From Sipunculus nudus (taxonomy: Eukaryota > Annelida > Sipuncula > Golfingiida > Sipunculidae), in assembly GCA_026874595.1 (NCBI GenBank), contig CM049309.1:16386576-16450575 (forward strand): a DNA stretch of 64,000 nucleotides, in the 5' to 3' direction. A program made the translations under genes and the position numbers. Under the pieces are notes generated by a model. It was not told the origin of the DNA. It did no database searches and saw nothing but the letters and a program-made list of their open reading frames with translations. Each line of letters starts with the position of its first letter. The first letter of the stretch is position 1. This document shows, in pieces, positions 1-11,310 of this stretch.

Positions 1-1642
1 CCTCAAAATTCGGTACAAAGTTTAGTTTGAGTTTATATCAACTTGTTTGGTGATTGTAACTTTTCTGTGTTTTACAGCTTCTGAGATCTGGCACCTCACT
101 ACTGTTACACTTTCTCTTTGTCTGTTTTATGTCCAATTGCAGAATGCTTGGGAAACTTGTATTTCATACTATTTGCTTCATTAAGTGAACCTACATTTTT
201 GAGAATACACTACTTCTGAATATTATTACTGAACAGAACAGTTTATTACAGCATTCTTTGTAATATTGCCAGCAATTTTTTATTACCTGTGCCTGAATAT
301 TTTCTTTTACATTTGGCAGGCCAAGAGCGTTTTTCCTCTAGTTAAACACCCACAATTCCAAATTACTATCTGTTCTTTTTACCTTATGTGCAAGGGTCAG
401 TTCTATCTACAATTTTGCATCTTGTGCACTTGAAGATAAAATATGTACTGAGTCTTCATGCAAGCAAAGAGTCTGGAAGCTGGCAGAAGAACCATTAACT
501 TATAAACAAAAACAATTCTTTTACATGGATTGTACAACTGGTTATAATAACAACTACAAGGAACTTTCCATGGGTCGGATGGCAAAGTAGTGGACGGAAT
601 CAGAGGACAAGAAGAAACAACCGACTCTGTACAGACCACTACAACCCACTCTCATAGCAACGTCAGGAATAGAGCCTAGCGTTTCGACTGTCCCTTTCAT
701 TACATTGACAGTGTTTAAATACTTAAAATTAACAAATATATTAAATTTCAGCAGGGTAATCAACAAATACGTTTTACCGTTAGATGTGCTATAAAAAGGG
801 CAATTTTAGTACAATTTCAATACCAACAAAATCAGACTTCATTCACACATTCATGATACAGACCTCAACCCCTTATAAATGTATTTCTCGACACCAATAA
901 CATAAAAACAGTGCACTAGGTCAAATATAACCGGCTGTATTGGTATTTTATATTTCGGTGGCCATCTTGGCTAGTAAACGAAAGCAAATTTAGGATAATT
1001 TCAATATTAACAAAACCAGGATTCATTCACATGGTCATTTTACAGACTTTAAACCTTTATAAATGAATTTATCCACACCAAAAACATAGGAATTGTGCAC
1101 TTGGAAAGCATTCTAGGACATATATAACCAAATGTATTGATATTTTATAATATGGCGGCCATCTTGGCCACCATCTTGGATTTTTACCAAGACATGGCGA
1201 ATTCCGATCGGCTCCATATTTGAACATATAGAATATGGTCTGGAAAATTATTATGTCAAGTTTCATTATTCTTTCATCTTTTGCACAATTATTCTCAATA
1301 TGCAGCTTTACCGCTAAACTAATGGGAATATTACCAAATTCTTGATAAAAACCCAGCTAATGAGTATCTGAAGAGGTTTGAATTTCTCAGCAAAAAAAAA
1401 ACATAACATTAGAGTATTTGCAATGCTTTTTAGGGACATTATAACTCAAGTTATTGACAGTTTCTAATCTGGCGGCCATCTTGGCCGCCATCTTGGATTT
1501 TGGCAATGATAATTTTTTTTCAGCTTGGCCCTATATCTGAAATTAACAATAAGCTACAAAGAATACTTTTGCCAACTTTCATGCTTCTTTCATTTTTTTG
1601 CACAATTCCTCCAAATATGGGAGCTTAACCGCTGGACTAATA
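1..1642 (+). repeat. Interspersed repeat R1, copy A (cut by window start)
   Basis: This stretch aligns by eye, in the same order, with 43040-44690 and in reverse orientation with 41100-41890. Landmarks shared by the copies are the opening block (AAATTCGGTACAAAGTTTAG here, AAATTCAGTACAAAGTTTGG near 43060), the CACTACAACCCACTC block near 640, and two copies of the GGCGGCCATCTTGG motif near 1155 and 1475. The right end reads CCGCTGGACTAA near 1633. The short ORFs inside are on both strands and not shared between copies, so I regard it as non-coding. The class is unknown; no terminal inverted repeat or RT domain was seen. Confidence 0.75.
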
Positions 1643-2488
1643 ATTTTACTGAGGAGTGGTGTAACAGGTTCACAAAGCTTCTCGTTTTTGAAGAACCAGG
1701 CCCCAACTGGCCCGTTATGATATAATTTGACATGACAAAATCAATGTGAAATAAACAGCAAATCTCTGCACAGAATATGAGCAATCATAATAGCCATATA
1801 ACATGCATGTGTCGTCCAGGTGTGCTGTATTTAGAAGAGTCTTTCAACAAAAAACACCTGTTCCTCAAGTTTCTGATTTGAAAGATTAAGTATTCAAAAT
1901 AGCACAGAACTGCCTATTGCGTCAGAGTTGCAGGCACTACGGTTCCTCTTTGAATAATGTAGACCGCTTCTGGCCTGTGAGTATGTAAGACTGATCATTT
2001 CCGGGAGTGCCAGGAATTAAGGGGACTTTTTTATGCTTTGTCTTAAAAAAATCCTAATGTACATTTCAAGGAATCTATTTAATCTGCCAAATATATACTT
2101 GGCAGGAGTGTTATTGAAGTTTTCTTGTGTTAAAATATAAATATTTTATCCTGTGCCGGTGCCATTGATGCCTTTTTAATGTGTCCAAAGGGACGGGATT
2201 ACAAAGAGATCAAAAGTGTAAAAGCTACTTTTGTCAAAGCAAATGGCGGGCAAAAAAGTGTAACCGCCTACAATTGAAAATGCAAGAAACAAGATTACCC
2301 TCCCGGCAGCCAATTACAACTTGGAAGATTTTTAAAATATAAGAGGAAGCGGCCTTAACATCCATTACTCTTTTAGTGAAGAGTTTCTCGATACATTGTT
2401 ACAAGGTCTGTGATCTTTTTCCTCGTTTTAAACAAAGATCTATAGCCATCCCAGGTTCGACCTTCACCGTTGCACATTCAATAACCAG

Positions 2489-2549
<61 letters not shown>

Positions 2550-2590
2550 TTTTCATATATTTACAATTAAATCGATGTCCCATTCATATG
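1643..2590 (+). repeat. Direct repeat R2, copy A
   Basis: About 0.9 kb that recurs at 3251-4170 in the same orientation with high identity (long identical blocks such as GATATAATTTGACATGACAA). It ends in a TA microsatellite in both copies. Each copy carries an inverted GGCGG/CCGCC pair around AAAAAAGTGTAA (near 2244 here). It follows directly on repeat R1. It could be a segmental duplication, a pair of old LTRs with a very short interior, or an unclassified repeat; no TG...CA ends or primer-binding site were seen. Confidence 0.75.
2495..2548. repeat. (TA)n microsatellite
   Basis: Uninterrupted TA dinucleotide run at the end of R2 copy A; the alternating Tyr-Ile reading frame over it is an artefact. 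Confidence 0.98.
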
Positions 2591-2865
2591 ACCAGTCAGA
2601 AGTGTGACAAGATATTTTCTTCAATCATTTATATATATTTTATGAATAGTCAATAAATGTAGTAAAATATAGGACTATTAGAGTTCGGTAAATGATGTTA
2701 TTAAATGTTCTTTATATCAGGGGTAAAATGTACATATATTGAGGATGGTTCATACGTTCGGATGATGGCCCGGGATGATAAAGTCTTCCTTTGAAGGAGT
2801 CTTTTGTTGGTTTGATAAAAGTAAATTTCTAAAATTGATGAAACTTGTTTTGAGTGGATATTTTT

Positions 2866-2903
2866 GGCTACGATGACGATCAATGGCTACGATGACGATC
2901 AAT
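2866..2903 (+). repeat. 19 bp perfect tandem duplication
   Basis: GGCTACGATGACGATCAAT occurs twice head to tail with no mismatch. The rest of 2591-3016 is AT-rich and shows nothing else that I can assign. Confidence 0.95.
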
Positions 2904-3016
2904 GAACCAGTAGGAATGGTAATTATTTGTTTACAGTTACATGATTGAACGCCATATTAAAACAAAATGGATAGTATTTTCCTGTTAAACTGATTAACTG
3001 TATATACTATACCATA

Positions 3017-3218
3017 CAGGGGGGACCCAGGAATTAGTCAAAGGAGGGTCTACTCTAGAAAGATTAAGGACAAAGTTTAAAAAAACCCAGGTCCCCAGGT
3101 CAGAAAAGGGGGTCTAGGTTGCAAAAATTAGCCCGAAAGCCTTAAAAAAGTTGAGGCGGCTGAAAAATGGGGGTTCCGTACCCCCTGTAACCCCCCCCCC
3201 CATCTTGATCCGCCTCTG
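3017..3218. mobile_element. hAT-like MITE with CAGRGGCGGATCC-type ends
   Basis: A 202 bp element lying between the two R2 copies. Its ends are imperfect inverted repeats, CAGGGGGGACCCAGGAATT on the left and the complement of CTTGATCCGCCTCTG on the right. It is flanked by a 5 bp CCATA match rather than a clean 8 bp duplication. The interior has purine-rich GGGGG/CCCCC arms typical of the common CAGAGGCGGATCCAG family of non-autonomous hAT elements. It carries no transposase. Related fragments are near 15660 and 39190. Confidence 0.6.
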
Positions 3219-3250
3219 CCATAACTGCATATACAATACGAGATTATATT

Positions 3251-4101
3251 ATTTTACTAAGGGGTGGTGTAACAGGTTCACGAAGCCTCTCGTTTTTTAA
3301 GAACCAGGCCCCGGGACAACTGGCCCATTATGATATAATTTGACATGACAAAATCAATGTGAAATAAACGGCAAATCTCTGCACAGAATATGAGCAATCA
3401 TTATAGTCATATAACATGCATGTGTCGTCCTGGTGTGCTGTATTTAGAAGAGTCTTTCAAACACCTGTTCCTCAAGTTTCTGATTTGAAAAATTAAGTAT
3501 TCAAAAAAGCACAGAACTGCCAATTGCATCTGAGTTGCAGGCACCACGGTTCCTCTTTGAATAATGTAGACCGCTTCTGACCTGTGGGTATGTGAGACTG
3601 ATCACTTCCGGCAGTGCCATGAACGAAAAGGACTTTTTTATGCTTTGTCTTAAAAAAATCCTAATGTACCTTTCAAGGAATCTATTTTATCTGCCAAAGA
3701 TATACTTGGCAGGAGTGTTATTGAAGTTTTCTTGTGTTAAAATATAAATACTCTATCCTGTGCCTGTGCCGATTATGCTTTTTTAATGTGTCTAAAGGTG
3801 CCGGCATAACAAAGAGATCAAAAGTGTAAAAACTACTTATGTAAAAGCAAATGGCGGGCAAAAAAGTGTAACCGCCTAGAAAGGAAAAATGCTGGAAACA
3901 AGATTACCCTCCCGGCAGCCAATTACAACATGTGAGAGATTTAAAATAGAAGAGGAGAGGCCTTAACATTCATTACTATTTTATTGAAGAGTTTTCTTGT
4001 TACATTGTTACAAGGTCTGTGATATGTTTCCTTGTCTTAAATATTGACCTGTAGCCATGCCGGGTCCAACCTTCACCCATGCACATTTAAAAACCCAGAT
4101 T

Positions 4102-4149
<48 letters not shown>

Positions 4150-4170
4150 TATTTATATATCTACATACTA
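3251..4170 (+). repeat. Direct repeat R2, copy B
   Basis: Second copy of the 0.9 kb repeat at 1643-2590, same orientation, starting ATTTTACTAAGGGGTGGTG. It differs by scattered substitutions and small indels; for example, copy A carries an extra AACAAAAA after GTCTTTC. It ends in a TA run at 4104-4147. The 140 bp after it is AT-rich and unassigned. Confidence 0.75.
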
Positions 4171-4309
4171 TCAATATATATATATTTAATATTTTATATA
4201 CATAGTATATTATAATATATATATATATATTAAATAAAATCTAACTGATTAAATTCAATCAAAAGAATTAATTCGTGAATTAATAATGCAACTTATCAAT
4301 AATCAATAT

Positions 4310-5965
4310 CATTGATGTAGTCGACTCCACACCATCTGCGTCCAAGTGCAAATCCAAGTCCAAAACCATACGAGTCAAAGTCCGAATCCTTGAGATTCGA
4401 GTCCAATTCCACCTTCTGTGAGTCCAAGTTATTTTGAATCCGAGTCGAAGCCCGAGTCCTATATAAATTTCCTATTTAAAGAAATAAAAAATGAAACTTA
4501 TTGATTATCAAACGTATTTTTATGCTTTTTATCTTAATGTTTAATTACATTCAGTTTCTCATGTAGAACTTGATATAAATAGTCTCTTTGTAATATTTTA
4601 TTACTAATTGGATCCCCAGACAAAGTTAGGATACTATGGTTAAAGCACGTTGGCGCCGCCGCCGGCGCCCTAGAGATTTCTTTTGGACGAAATAACTGAA
4701 AACATATATCACTGATCTTTACCAAACTTGACATGTGCATAAATATGGGTGAGATGACGAAGCCTATTAAAAATAGGGGCATGACCTTAACAATTAAAGT
4801 TACCTTGACCTTGAATAGGTCCAATTTGGGGGAAATCACACAAATTCTTTAATATCTCAAGAAATATTGCATGGATTTTTCCAAAAATCAAGTTGACCAA
4901 AGATCTTTGAAAATGTTGTCACGTACCGGAAACTGGGGGCGCCACCTATTATACTTTTCCTGTTTTCGTGCCGTTTATTACCCCAATCATTGCCACTCCA
5001 AGTACTGTGAACTTTATATGTAAAAAACTAATATACAGATTTCTATCATAGTACATATATACATATACATATAGATAATGGGATGATGTATATTTAGATT
5101 GGGCCATGACCTTTCCTATGAGTGTGGCCTTGACCTTGAACATTCCCTTGATGGAAAAAATCAAATTAAATCATAAATATCTCAATAAGGGATGCATGGA
5201 TTGGCAGAAAAATCGAACTGACCGAAGATATGTGATAGCTTTGTCTTCTGTAGAAGACAGGTGGCGCCACATACTCTACCGTTTTCATAGTATGATTTAA
5301 TGCCCTTTTCTCAGAAATGATTTGCCGTATTATTATCATAATATCGTGTTGGTCCATAGATTTTGGATACCTCCATCTCATATTTAAGACTGATGGCGCC
5401 ATCTGCATTTTTTTTCGTGTGGCATCCATCCTTACATTTGTTTTAGGTGAAAATTGCTCATATCTGAGCAGTCGTTCAATGTGTTGGTCTGCAATTTCGC
5501 ATGTACTTCCATCTGGGAGAGTTTTCTCGTCAACCAGACAGGTGGTGCCACCTACCTTACCATTTTTATAGTATAAATCGATCCCCTTTTCTCAAGAGTG
5601 ATTCACCGTATTGGCCACCATATTTGGTGAAACATATCGTTTCTCAAGTTGATAGACATGTGTATGTACGTTGATGTCTGTTTATGCTACTGAAGATGGG
5701 GAGGGGGGATTAATTGTCTGGGGATATTATGGCACCTGCGGTGCCAAGAATTGTCTAGTTCATACATGTATAAAGACTGCTAGCTGAAATAACTATGAAT
5801 ATGTGACAGAGTTTTATTTATGCTGGACTTAGCTGGACTCGGCCTGATTTCTTGAGTCCTTGTCTCCGCGTCCGAGTAAAAGTCCAGGATCCTCGAGTCC
5901 AAGTTCGAGCCCGAGACTCTAAAATTTGGACTCGGATGGAATCCGGACTCGGTCCAACGTCACTG
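4310..5965 (+). mobile_element. GAGTCC-rich hAT-type MITE, copy 1 (split by an insert)
   Basis: The left arm (4310-4465) and right arm (5822-5965) are dense in degenerate GAGTCC, AAGTCC and CGAGTC words and match the arms of the other copies in this window. The ends are inverted: CATTGATGTAGTCGACTCC on the left and ...GGTCCAACGTCACTG on the right. The 8 bp flanks, ATCAATAT and ATTAAAGT, agree at 5 of 8 positions. The arms are about 1.35 kb apart here but only 150-300 bp apart in complete copies, so most of 4650-5760 looks like later insertion or expansion. There is no transposase, so it is non-autonomous. Confidence 0.65.
4650..5760 (+). repeat. Diverged tandem repeat of about 280-325 bp with GGTGGCGCCACC core
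   Basis: Three diverged units can be followed by shared landmarks. These are GGGGCGCCACCTATTATAC near 4937, GGTGGCGCCACATACTCTACC near 5260 and GGTGGTGCCACCTACCTTACC near 5541. Each is preceded by a block resembling TTGACCxAAGAT and followed by TTTTCATAGTAT-like sequence. A further GGCACCTGCGGTGCC palindrome closes the region near 5730. The small ORFs inside (both strands) have no recognisable domain. The core resembles a CTCF-type half site, but that is inference. Confidence 0.6.
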
Positions 5966-6720
5966 ATTAAAGTTAGGGTTTAGAATAGATTAAACATTTT
6001 TTGCACTACTGGAAAATTTGGAAAACGTTTTTGTCTCCGCCGGAAAATTAAAAAAAATTACCCGCTTGCTCTATTTTTAGGTCCCAGATTCGGCTACGCT
6101 CTTTACACAGCGCTTTACCGATAGGGCCACTAACTATATCGTAAGGCGCTGTTTGTTATGACCTCGTATCCTGAATTGCTTCACCAGAGGGGAGCACTGT
6201 ATTTTTGTCCAATCAGATGAGACCTTGTGCTGGAAGACAAAGCCAAGCGAGGAATAAACGGAGCCAATCATGTTTAATCGTTTTGATTGACAGCTCATCG
6301 CCCCGCGTAACCGTCTGAACAGGCCACAGGCTCAGAGAGAATTGCCCCTGACGTGGTTTGCTTAGGGCCTTGGGCACATAGGATGCTCGGCCGGTGAGAT
6401 GTAATTCAAACGAAACGTAACAACAAAGGCTGCGTGCACACCTCGCTGGCTTGTTTCAGTTCTGCGGCAACGGAAACATGGCTACGCTAACACAGTCATA
6501 ATGTCATAATCCAACCGGTCGATGATGCGAGAATGCAGAGGGAGCAATTTAAATTCGACCGGAAACTCATCAAGCGGCGCTTGAAGCGCAGCAATGGGCG
6601 GAGCCAGGATGCCTGTCGAGTGTTTGTTCATTGGCATCTGATTGGCTGCTTGTCACATCGTACGCACGTTTATTTCAGCGGACAATGAACCGCAATCTGG
6701 TGTCTAAATATATCATAAAC
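5966..6720. promoter_or_regulatory. GC-richer patch with clustered CCAAT and TALE-type motifs
   Basis: GC content rises clearly above the surroundings. The patch holds CCAATCAGATGAG (6220), GCCAATCATG (6265), TGATTGACAG (6288, a PBX/MEIS-type site), GGGCGGAGCC (6597), ATTGGCATC (6632) and TGATTGGCTG (6641). CCAAT boxes on both strands with a GC box are typical of a CpG-type promoter. No TATA box, clear start codon with an open frame, or splice donor could be tied to it, so the transcript and its direction are unknown. An enhancer is equally possible. Confidence 0.35.
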
Positions 6721-8805
6721 AGTCAAAGCTGGCAACATGAAAATCAGTTGCTTCTTAAGAAGCGCAAGATTTCCGCTGCCTCGGGAGCGTAAGATTCGGC
6801 TAAAATATTCATTTTCTTGTGTGGTCATAATTTAAAATTCTTAGGTGACATGTTCTTCCGACTGGCTTGTTATTTGGGACTTTTCTGTACAATTTAAAAT
6901 ACCTTGATATGAATATCAACTTTAACTGATGTAAATGCGTAATTGATAACACAATAAAACAACTTGTTTTAGACAGACAAAGTTTAGTATCGCATTGGGA
7001 AAAGCAACAATTGATAGGGTTGCTGTATCTGTAATGTCCCTCCAGTATAATCAAAATAAATGTCTCGTGCATTATTTTGCCATGTGTTATAATACACCAC
7101 TCCTTAAATCAATGTTACGTCTGTGAGTCAAATATCACTCGATGTTCAAGTGTCTGAAGTGGCATATTGAAGACATGGGTTTGCATTGCGGTATTTTGTT
7201 ATTGGGAGTCATATTTCGAAAAAAAATTTATTGACACAGCAATCTCTCTTTCATACAAGTTTATATCACGGTAGTGCTTTTTCTTTAAACCTGGCAGGAT
7301 TTCCGTGTTTAAATATAGGCGAGGAGGAAGCGAAGTGAAACCTGCCAGAGTTTGACATTAATCAGAAAAATAGGTCATGACTTCAGCAGACACTGCACAT
7401 GGCTTCTAAGTGGGATTCGCAAAATGTAGGATTTCAGTTCCGACAGGGTGGAGTGAGAACGTCATTTTCTGAAGCCAGCTGACTTCCAAAGTTAGAATAA
7501 CTACCTTTTATCGATTTCAGTCTTCTAAACATTGGGATGGACATTTTGCTTCACTGAAACGTGGTTTTATCATTTGTTGTGACAAGAAGTCACTTTATGC
7601 AAGTGATCATGTGTATGGAATAGAAAGGCGTTTCATCTGAAAGCGAGCGTAACATGAATACCCAAATGCCTCGTATAGTGGGTTAATGGTTGTTTTGAAA
7701 CGCGTCGACGAATAGAGAATGTATGACAATCAATCTAATGGGTGTGTTGATTTAGTCGAATTACTTTTTTAGACTACGTTATTTTTTGGTATTTCGTTTG
7801 GCGTCCGTTAGAATGACATAACAGAAGAACCACTGAAATATGTTTTCCTGTGCTTCGATGTATCAGCGGACATGTACTGGATCTCTTAATTGATTGAAAA
7901 CATATTTTCTATTTCTATTTTCTGGTTCTACTTTCTGGTAGAATTTGGATTTTTGTCATCAAGATGATAACATATTTGGCCAGATTTTTTATTGTGCCCT
8001 CACACCAAACACTTGCTCTCATGTTTTACAAATAGAACCATTAAAGATATCGATATCAAATCGTGTAATGTGTGTGTAATCTTTATATATATGATACGGG
8101 TTTTCAAATATTAGGTCTAAATGGATTCCATATTTCCGTCGTAAATTCTACCCACTTATATAAACTCTGAACTATATTATCCTTAGTTACACAATTTCAT
8201 TCATAGTCTATATCACTGCATGTTATAAGCATTTTATCGTATTATCTAGCCCCTCCCCTCTCCCTCTCTTGTATTGATATTTAATATGTTCACATGCCTT
8301 GTGTATTTAATAATGTTGTACAATGAATTCCCTTGTGCCTTTTTTTTCTATATTCTTCGATTTCTTTCCAGTAAGCACGCAATTACGTACACTGCGTGAT
8401 TCCGGGTAAATAATTAGCCCGTCATAGACTGCTCAGAATGAGTTACAACGTAAACTTTTGGATTGACACTTGGAGAGCACATTTTCTTCTAACACGGGTA
8501 TTTGTGGGGAAAATCTAGATTTTATAAATTTAATCAACACTTAATTTCCCGAGGCCTCATTTTAAAAAGCATACACAAATATCCATCAAATTATTTTAAA
8601 GGTATATCGTACACAACAAAAAGACAGACGCACCAACAGACGAAGACGGGACACAATTTCGCATCTTGATCTCTTGTAATTTAAATCATGAGAAGATAAT
8701 TTAAGGTGGCACAACTTGCAAAACCCATATCTAAAATCAATCCAAAAGGTGTTTTAAATTCATAAAAGAAACATTAAAGTATACAATATTTTAAACCTAT
8801 TACAA
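6721..8805. other. AT-rich non-coding stretch
   Basis: I see no gene here. The only open frames are short, AT-driven and without domains. A block AGCGCAAGATTTCCGCTGCC at 6759 recurs near 50291 and marks a small interspersed repeat. Confidence 0.5.
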
Positions 8806-8935
8806 TGTTCTTTCTGGTGTACACATATTTTTTACCTTTTCATTCATTTTTACATCATATTTTTAAATGTTCTTTCTGAGTGTATGCATATTTTTTAAAT
8901 TCTTTATTCATTTTTTCATAATATTTTAACATTTG
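8806..8935 (+). repeat. 63 bp tandem duplication
   Basis: The block beginning ATGTTCTTTCTGGTGTACAC is followed by a diverged second copy beginning ATGTTCTTTCTGAGTGTATG, each running into ATATTTTTTA and CATTCATTTTT-like sequence. Confidence 0.75.
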
Positions 8936-9386
8936 GAAAAAAAAAGAATTTTTTTAAAACTTGTCGCTATTTAGATATCACCTTTACGCTATCGCCTAGT
9001 GACAGCAAGCCAACATTTCGTGGACTTATATAAAATAAAAAATCGCATGACAATATCCGAAATCATTTTTCATTTTTCTTATAATAAGTTCCTCTCCATC
9101 TTACAAGTATTATTTTAAATTTTGAGTCATTACAAAAAAATTATTTGATGATAAAAAAATGATAAAAACCAAAAAAATTGCTTTTGAGATATTGTCATCT
9201 AGTTTAATATAAGTTAAGATCTTATAAAAGACAAAGAAACCAATACGTATGGACTGCTTTTAGCGTGGCTGACGTAACAGTGAGATGTGAGTTTGAATCT
9301 GATAACGGACATGCAAAATATTCACCTTGTGTCTCATAATAGCTGGAGAATTCTTAGGAAATCCCAGTTAGGGATCTAGTTGGTAA

Positions 9387-9388
<2 letters not shown>

Positions 9389-9456
<68 letters not shown>
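9389..9456. repeat. (TA)n microsatellite
   Basis: Uninterrupted AT/TA run that abuts the left end of the next GAGTCC element. Confidence 0.98.
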
Positions 9457-9458
<2 letters not shown>

Positions 9459-9881
9459 CTGTGATGTTGTCGAATCCATACCAGAGTTCGAGTACAAGTC
9501 CGAGTCTGGGCCACCCAGGTCCAAGTCAGAATCCTTGCGGTTCTAGTTAAGTCCACCTCCTTAGAGGTCGAGTCATGTGAAATCCGAGTCCAAGTGCGAG
9601 TCCAGTAAAAATATCCTAACACAGTAATTTAAAATGAAAATTTTAGATTATCATGTACATTTTTCAATTAGTCTAAACATGCTTTTACTATAATCGTAAA
9701 TTACATTTAAGCTCCCAATGCTGAGCGAAGCTTGGTATATATAGTGTTATTATTTTGTAAGCCCTTACCACCGAGTCGAGTACAAGTAGTCCGGAACCCT
9801 CGAGTCCAAGTCCGAGTCCCTTAAAAAGGGTGACTCGAGTCAGGACTGAATCTAAGTCCGGAACAGAGACGTTTATCACTG
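9459..9881 (+). mobile_element. GAGTCC-rich hAT-type MITE, copy 2 (complete, 423 bp)
   Basis: The left end is CTGTGATGTTGTCGAATCC and the right end is ...GTTTATCACTG. The flanking 8-mers ATATATTA and ATATGTGA agree at 6 of 8 positions, consistent with an aged 8 bp hAT target duplication. The left arm (to 9605) and right arm (from 9773) are built of GAGTCC-like words. A hairpin GAGTCCCTTAAAAAGGGTGACTC lies near 9814 in the right arm. The AT-rich centre has no coding capacity. Confidence 0.7.
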
Positions 9882-9912
9882 ATATGTGAATGACGTTTGT
9901 ACGTACATGTGT

Positions 9913-10258
9913 TAAGGCTGGAACGATTAACCGATAGATCCTGATACAAGGACCGACATTTGTCCCTGTAACAATAAATGGGCGATATTTGATCATCCGA
10001 TGAAAATCTTCGCCAGACATTAAAAATAGTCTCTGAGGGTCATTTTAAAGATTGATAAGAATCGAGTTAAAGGACATCTGGATGCATGGTTAATGTTTTA
10101 GAAATCAATTTTATTTTTAGAATGACATTTTAATGGGACTAAGCTTATTTACATTATATAAATATATATAAATTCCGAATACAGTATATTAAATATGTAT
10201 CGTATCGTGGGCAAAGTATCGTGATACTTACCTGGGCGTGAGATATATTGCAGCCCTA
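9913..10258. mobile_element. MITE with TAGGGCTGCAA-like ends
   Basis: The left end TAAGGCTGGAACGATTAACC and right end ...ATATATTGCAGCCCTA form an imperfect inverted repeat. It is of the TAGGGCTGCAACGATT type known from many animal hAT elements. The flanking 8-mers do not match, so the insertion is old or the boundaries are a few bases off. There is no coding content. Confidence 0.45.
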
Positions 10259-10784
10259 ATGAACGTTTTAAAATCATTAAGACAATCTTTTCTTGCCTCA
10301 AACAAAGCAGATTGCATGTCTCATTGTAAGATAAACTTTAGAGTTTGCAAATAAATGTTTAGATGAATGAAGTTACAAAAACACAGATTGGAAATAGAAA
10401 ATTCCACATTGGAAAACAGGAATATTAAAACCCCTTGAAGTATATACTTGTGTTTCCAACAGCGCCTTGGGACTAATAAGAACTTAAACTGCAAGAAGGT
10501 GCAACTTAGTTTTCCAAACTCACTTTGCCTGATTTATTCCATAACTCCTTTGCTTTAAACGATGAGAAATATCCACTTTACATCACCCTTAAGCATTTTC
10601 ATTCTGAAAATCAACGTGATAGAAAATACTTTTAAATAAATTAATTTTTTATGTTACCAAAGTAAGATTATCCTGTGCATGCTGACTAGAGTGAGCAAAA
10701 ATCCAAGTAGAAACCGAAGAGTTCTGAAATCAATACACCTCTAAACAGATCATCCACTGGTTACCACAGACACCTAATACGGCT
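10259..10784. other. AT-rich non-coding stretch
   Basis: No supported gene or repeat was found. A good-looking splice acceptor (TTGTGTTTCCAACAG near 10462) is followed only by a short open frame and is not called. Confidence 0.4.
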
Positions 10785-10925
10785 CATTAATTCCCAAGGA
10801 CTCAGCTTGCACGAAGCCCGTTTTCATGTTGCCATGGAGGCGGATTACATCCTCAAGCGGCGGCGCAAGTTGGGCTCGGGGAGAAGCGAACATTATCCTG
10901 TTTTCTGGGATTTACATGATTAAGT
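10785..10925. other. GC-rich island containing a short ORF
   Basis: This 140 bp patch stands out by composition (CAAGCGGCGGCGCAAGTTGG). On the plus strand, ATGGAGGCGGATTACATCC at 10840 opens a frame of about 29 codons with a basic stretch KRRRK near its start, ending at a TAA at 10922. No splice donor follows. GTTGCCATGG at 10834 is also a half X-box. It may be a first exon, a regulatory element or chance; I cannot decide. Confidence 0.25.
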
Positions 10926-11234
10926 GATTTGTTTTAAACTGGATTATCCACGATTTGCCGGTAAAAATGTTAGGTATGTTTTATCGTGATTGAACATGAA
11001 TTGCCAAATTGAAACTATGTGGATGTTAAATCCGCAAGCTTTGCTCCGACTGTTTGAGGTAAAGACAGTAGTTTGGCTAAGAGATTTAACTGAAACCTCA
11101 AAGGAATCTGGCGATGGGGGAGTAATCCAATTTTTCAAAACATGGAAAATATAATGACAATTTTATCAGATTTTGATAGATGTCCAATTTTATAGTCAAA
11201 TTTGTAACTAACCCTCACCCCCACCCCCCACACA

Positions 11235-11235
11235 C

Positions 11236-11294
<59 letters not shown>

Positions 11295-11310
11295 TATATA
11301 TATATGTATA
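11235..11310. repeat. (TA)n microsatellite, interrupted
   Basis: Long TA run with short TGTACA interruptions, preceded by a C-rich tract at 11214-11230. Confidence 0.95.

Noticed and set aside
2376-2570. Open frames encoding YIYIYI runs (also near 9368, 29829, 58087 and 58177)
   Set aside because: Direct translation of TA microsatellites; no coding significance.
1643-4170. LTR retrotransposon with R2 as its LTRs
   Set aside because: No TG...CA ends, primer-binding site or gag/pol sequence in the 660 bp between the copies; kept only as a possibility.
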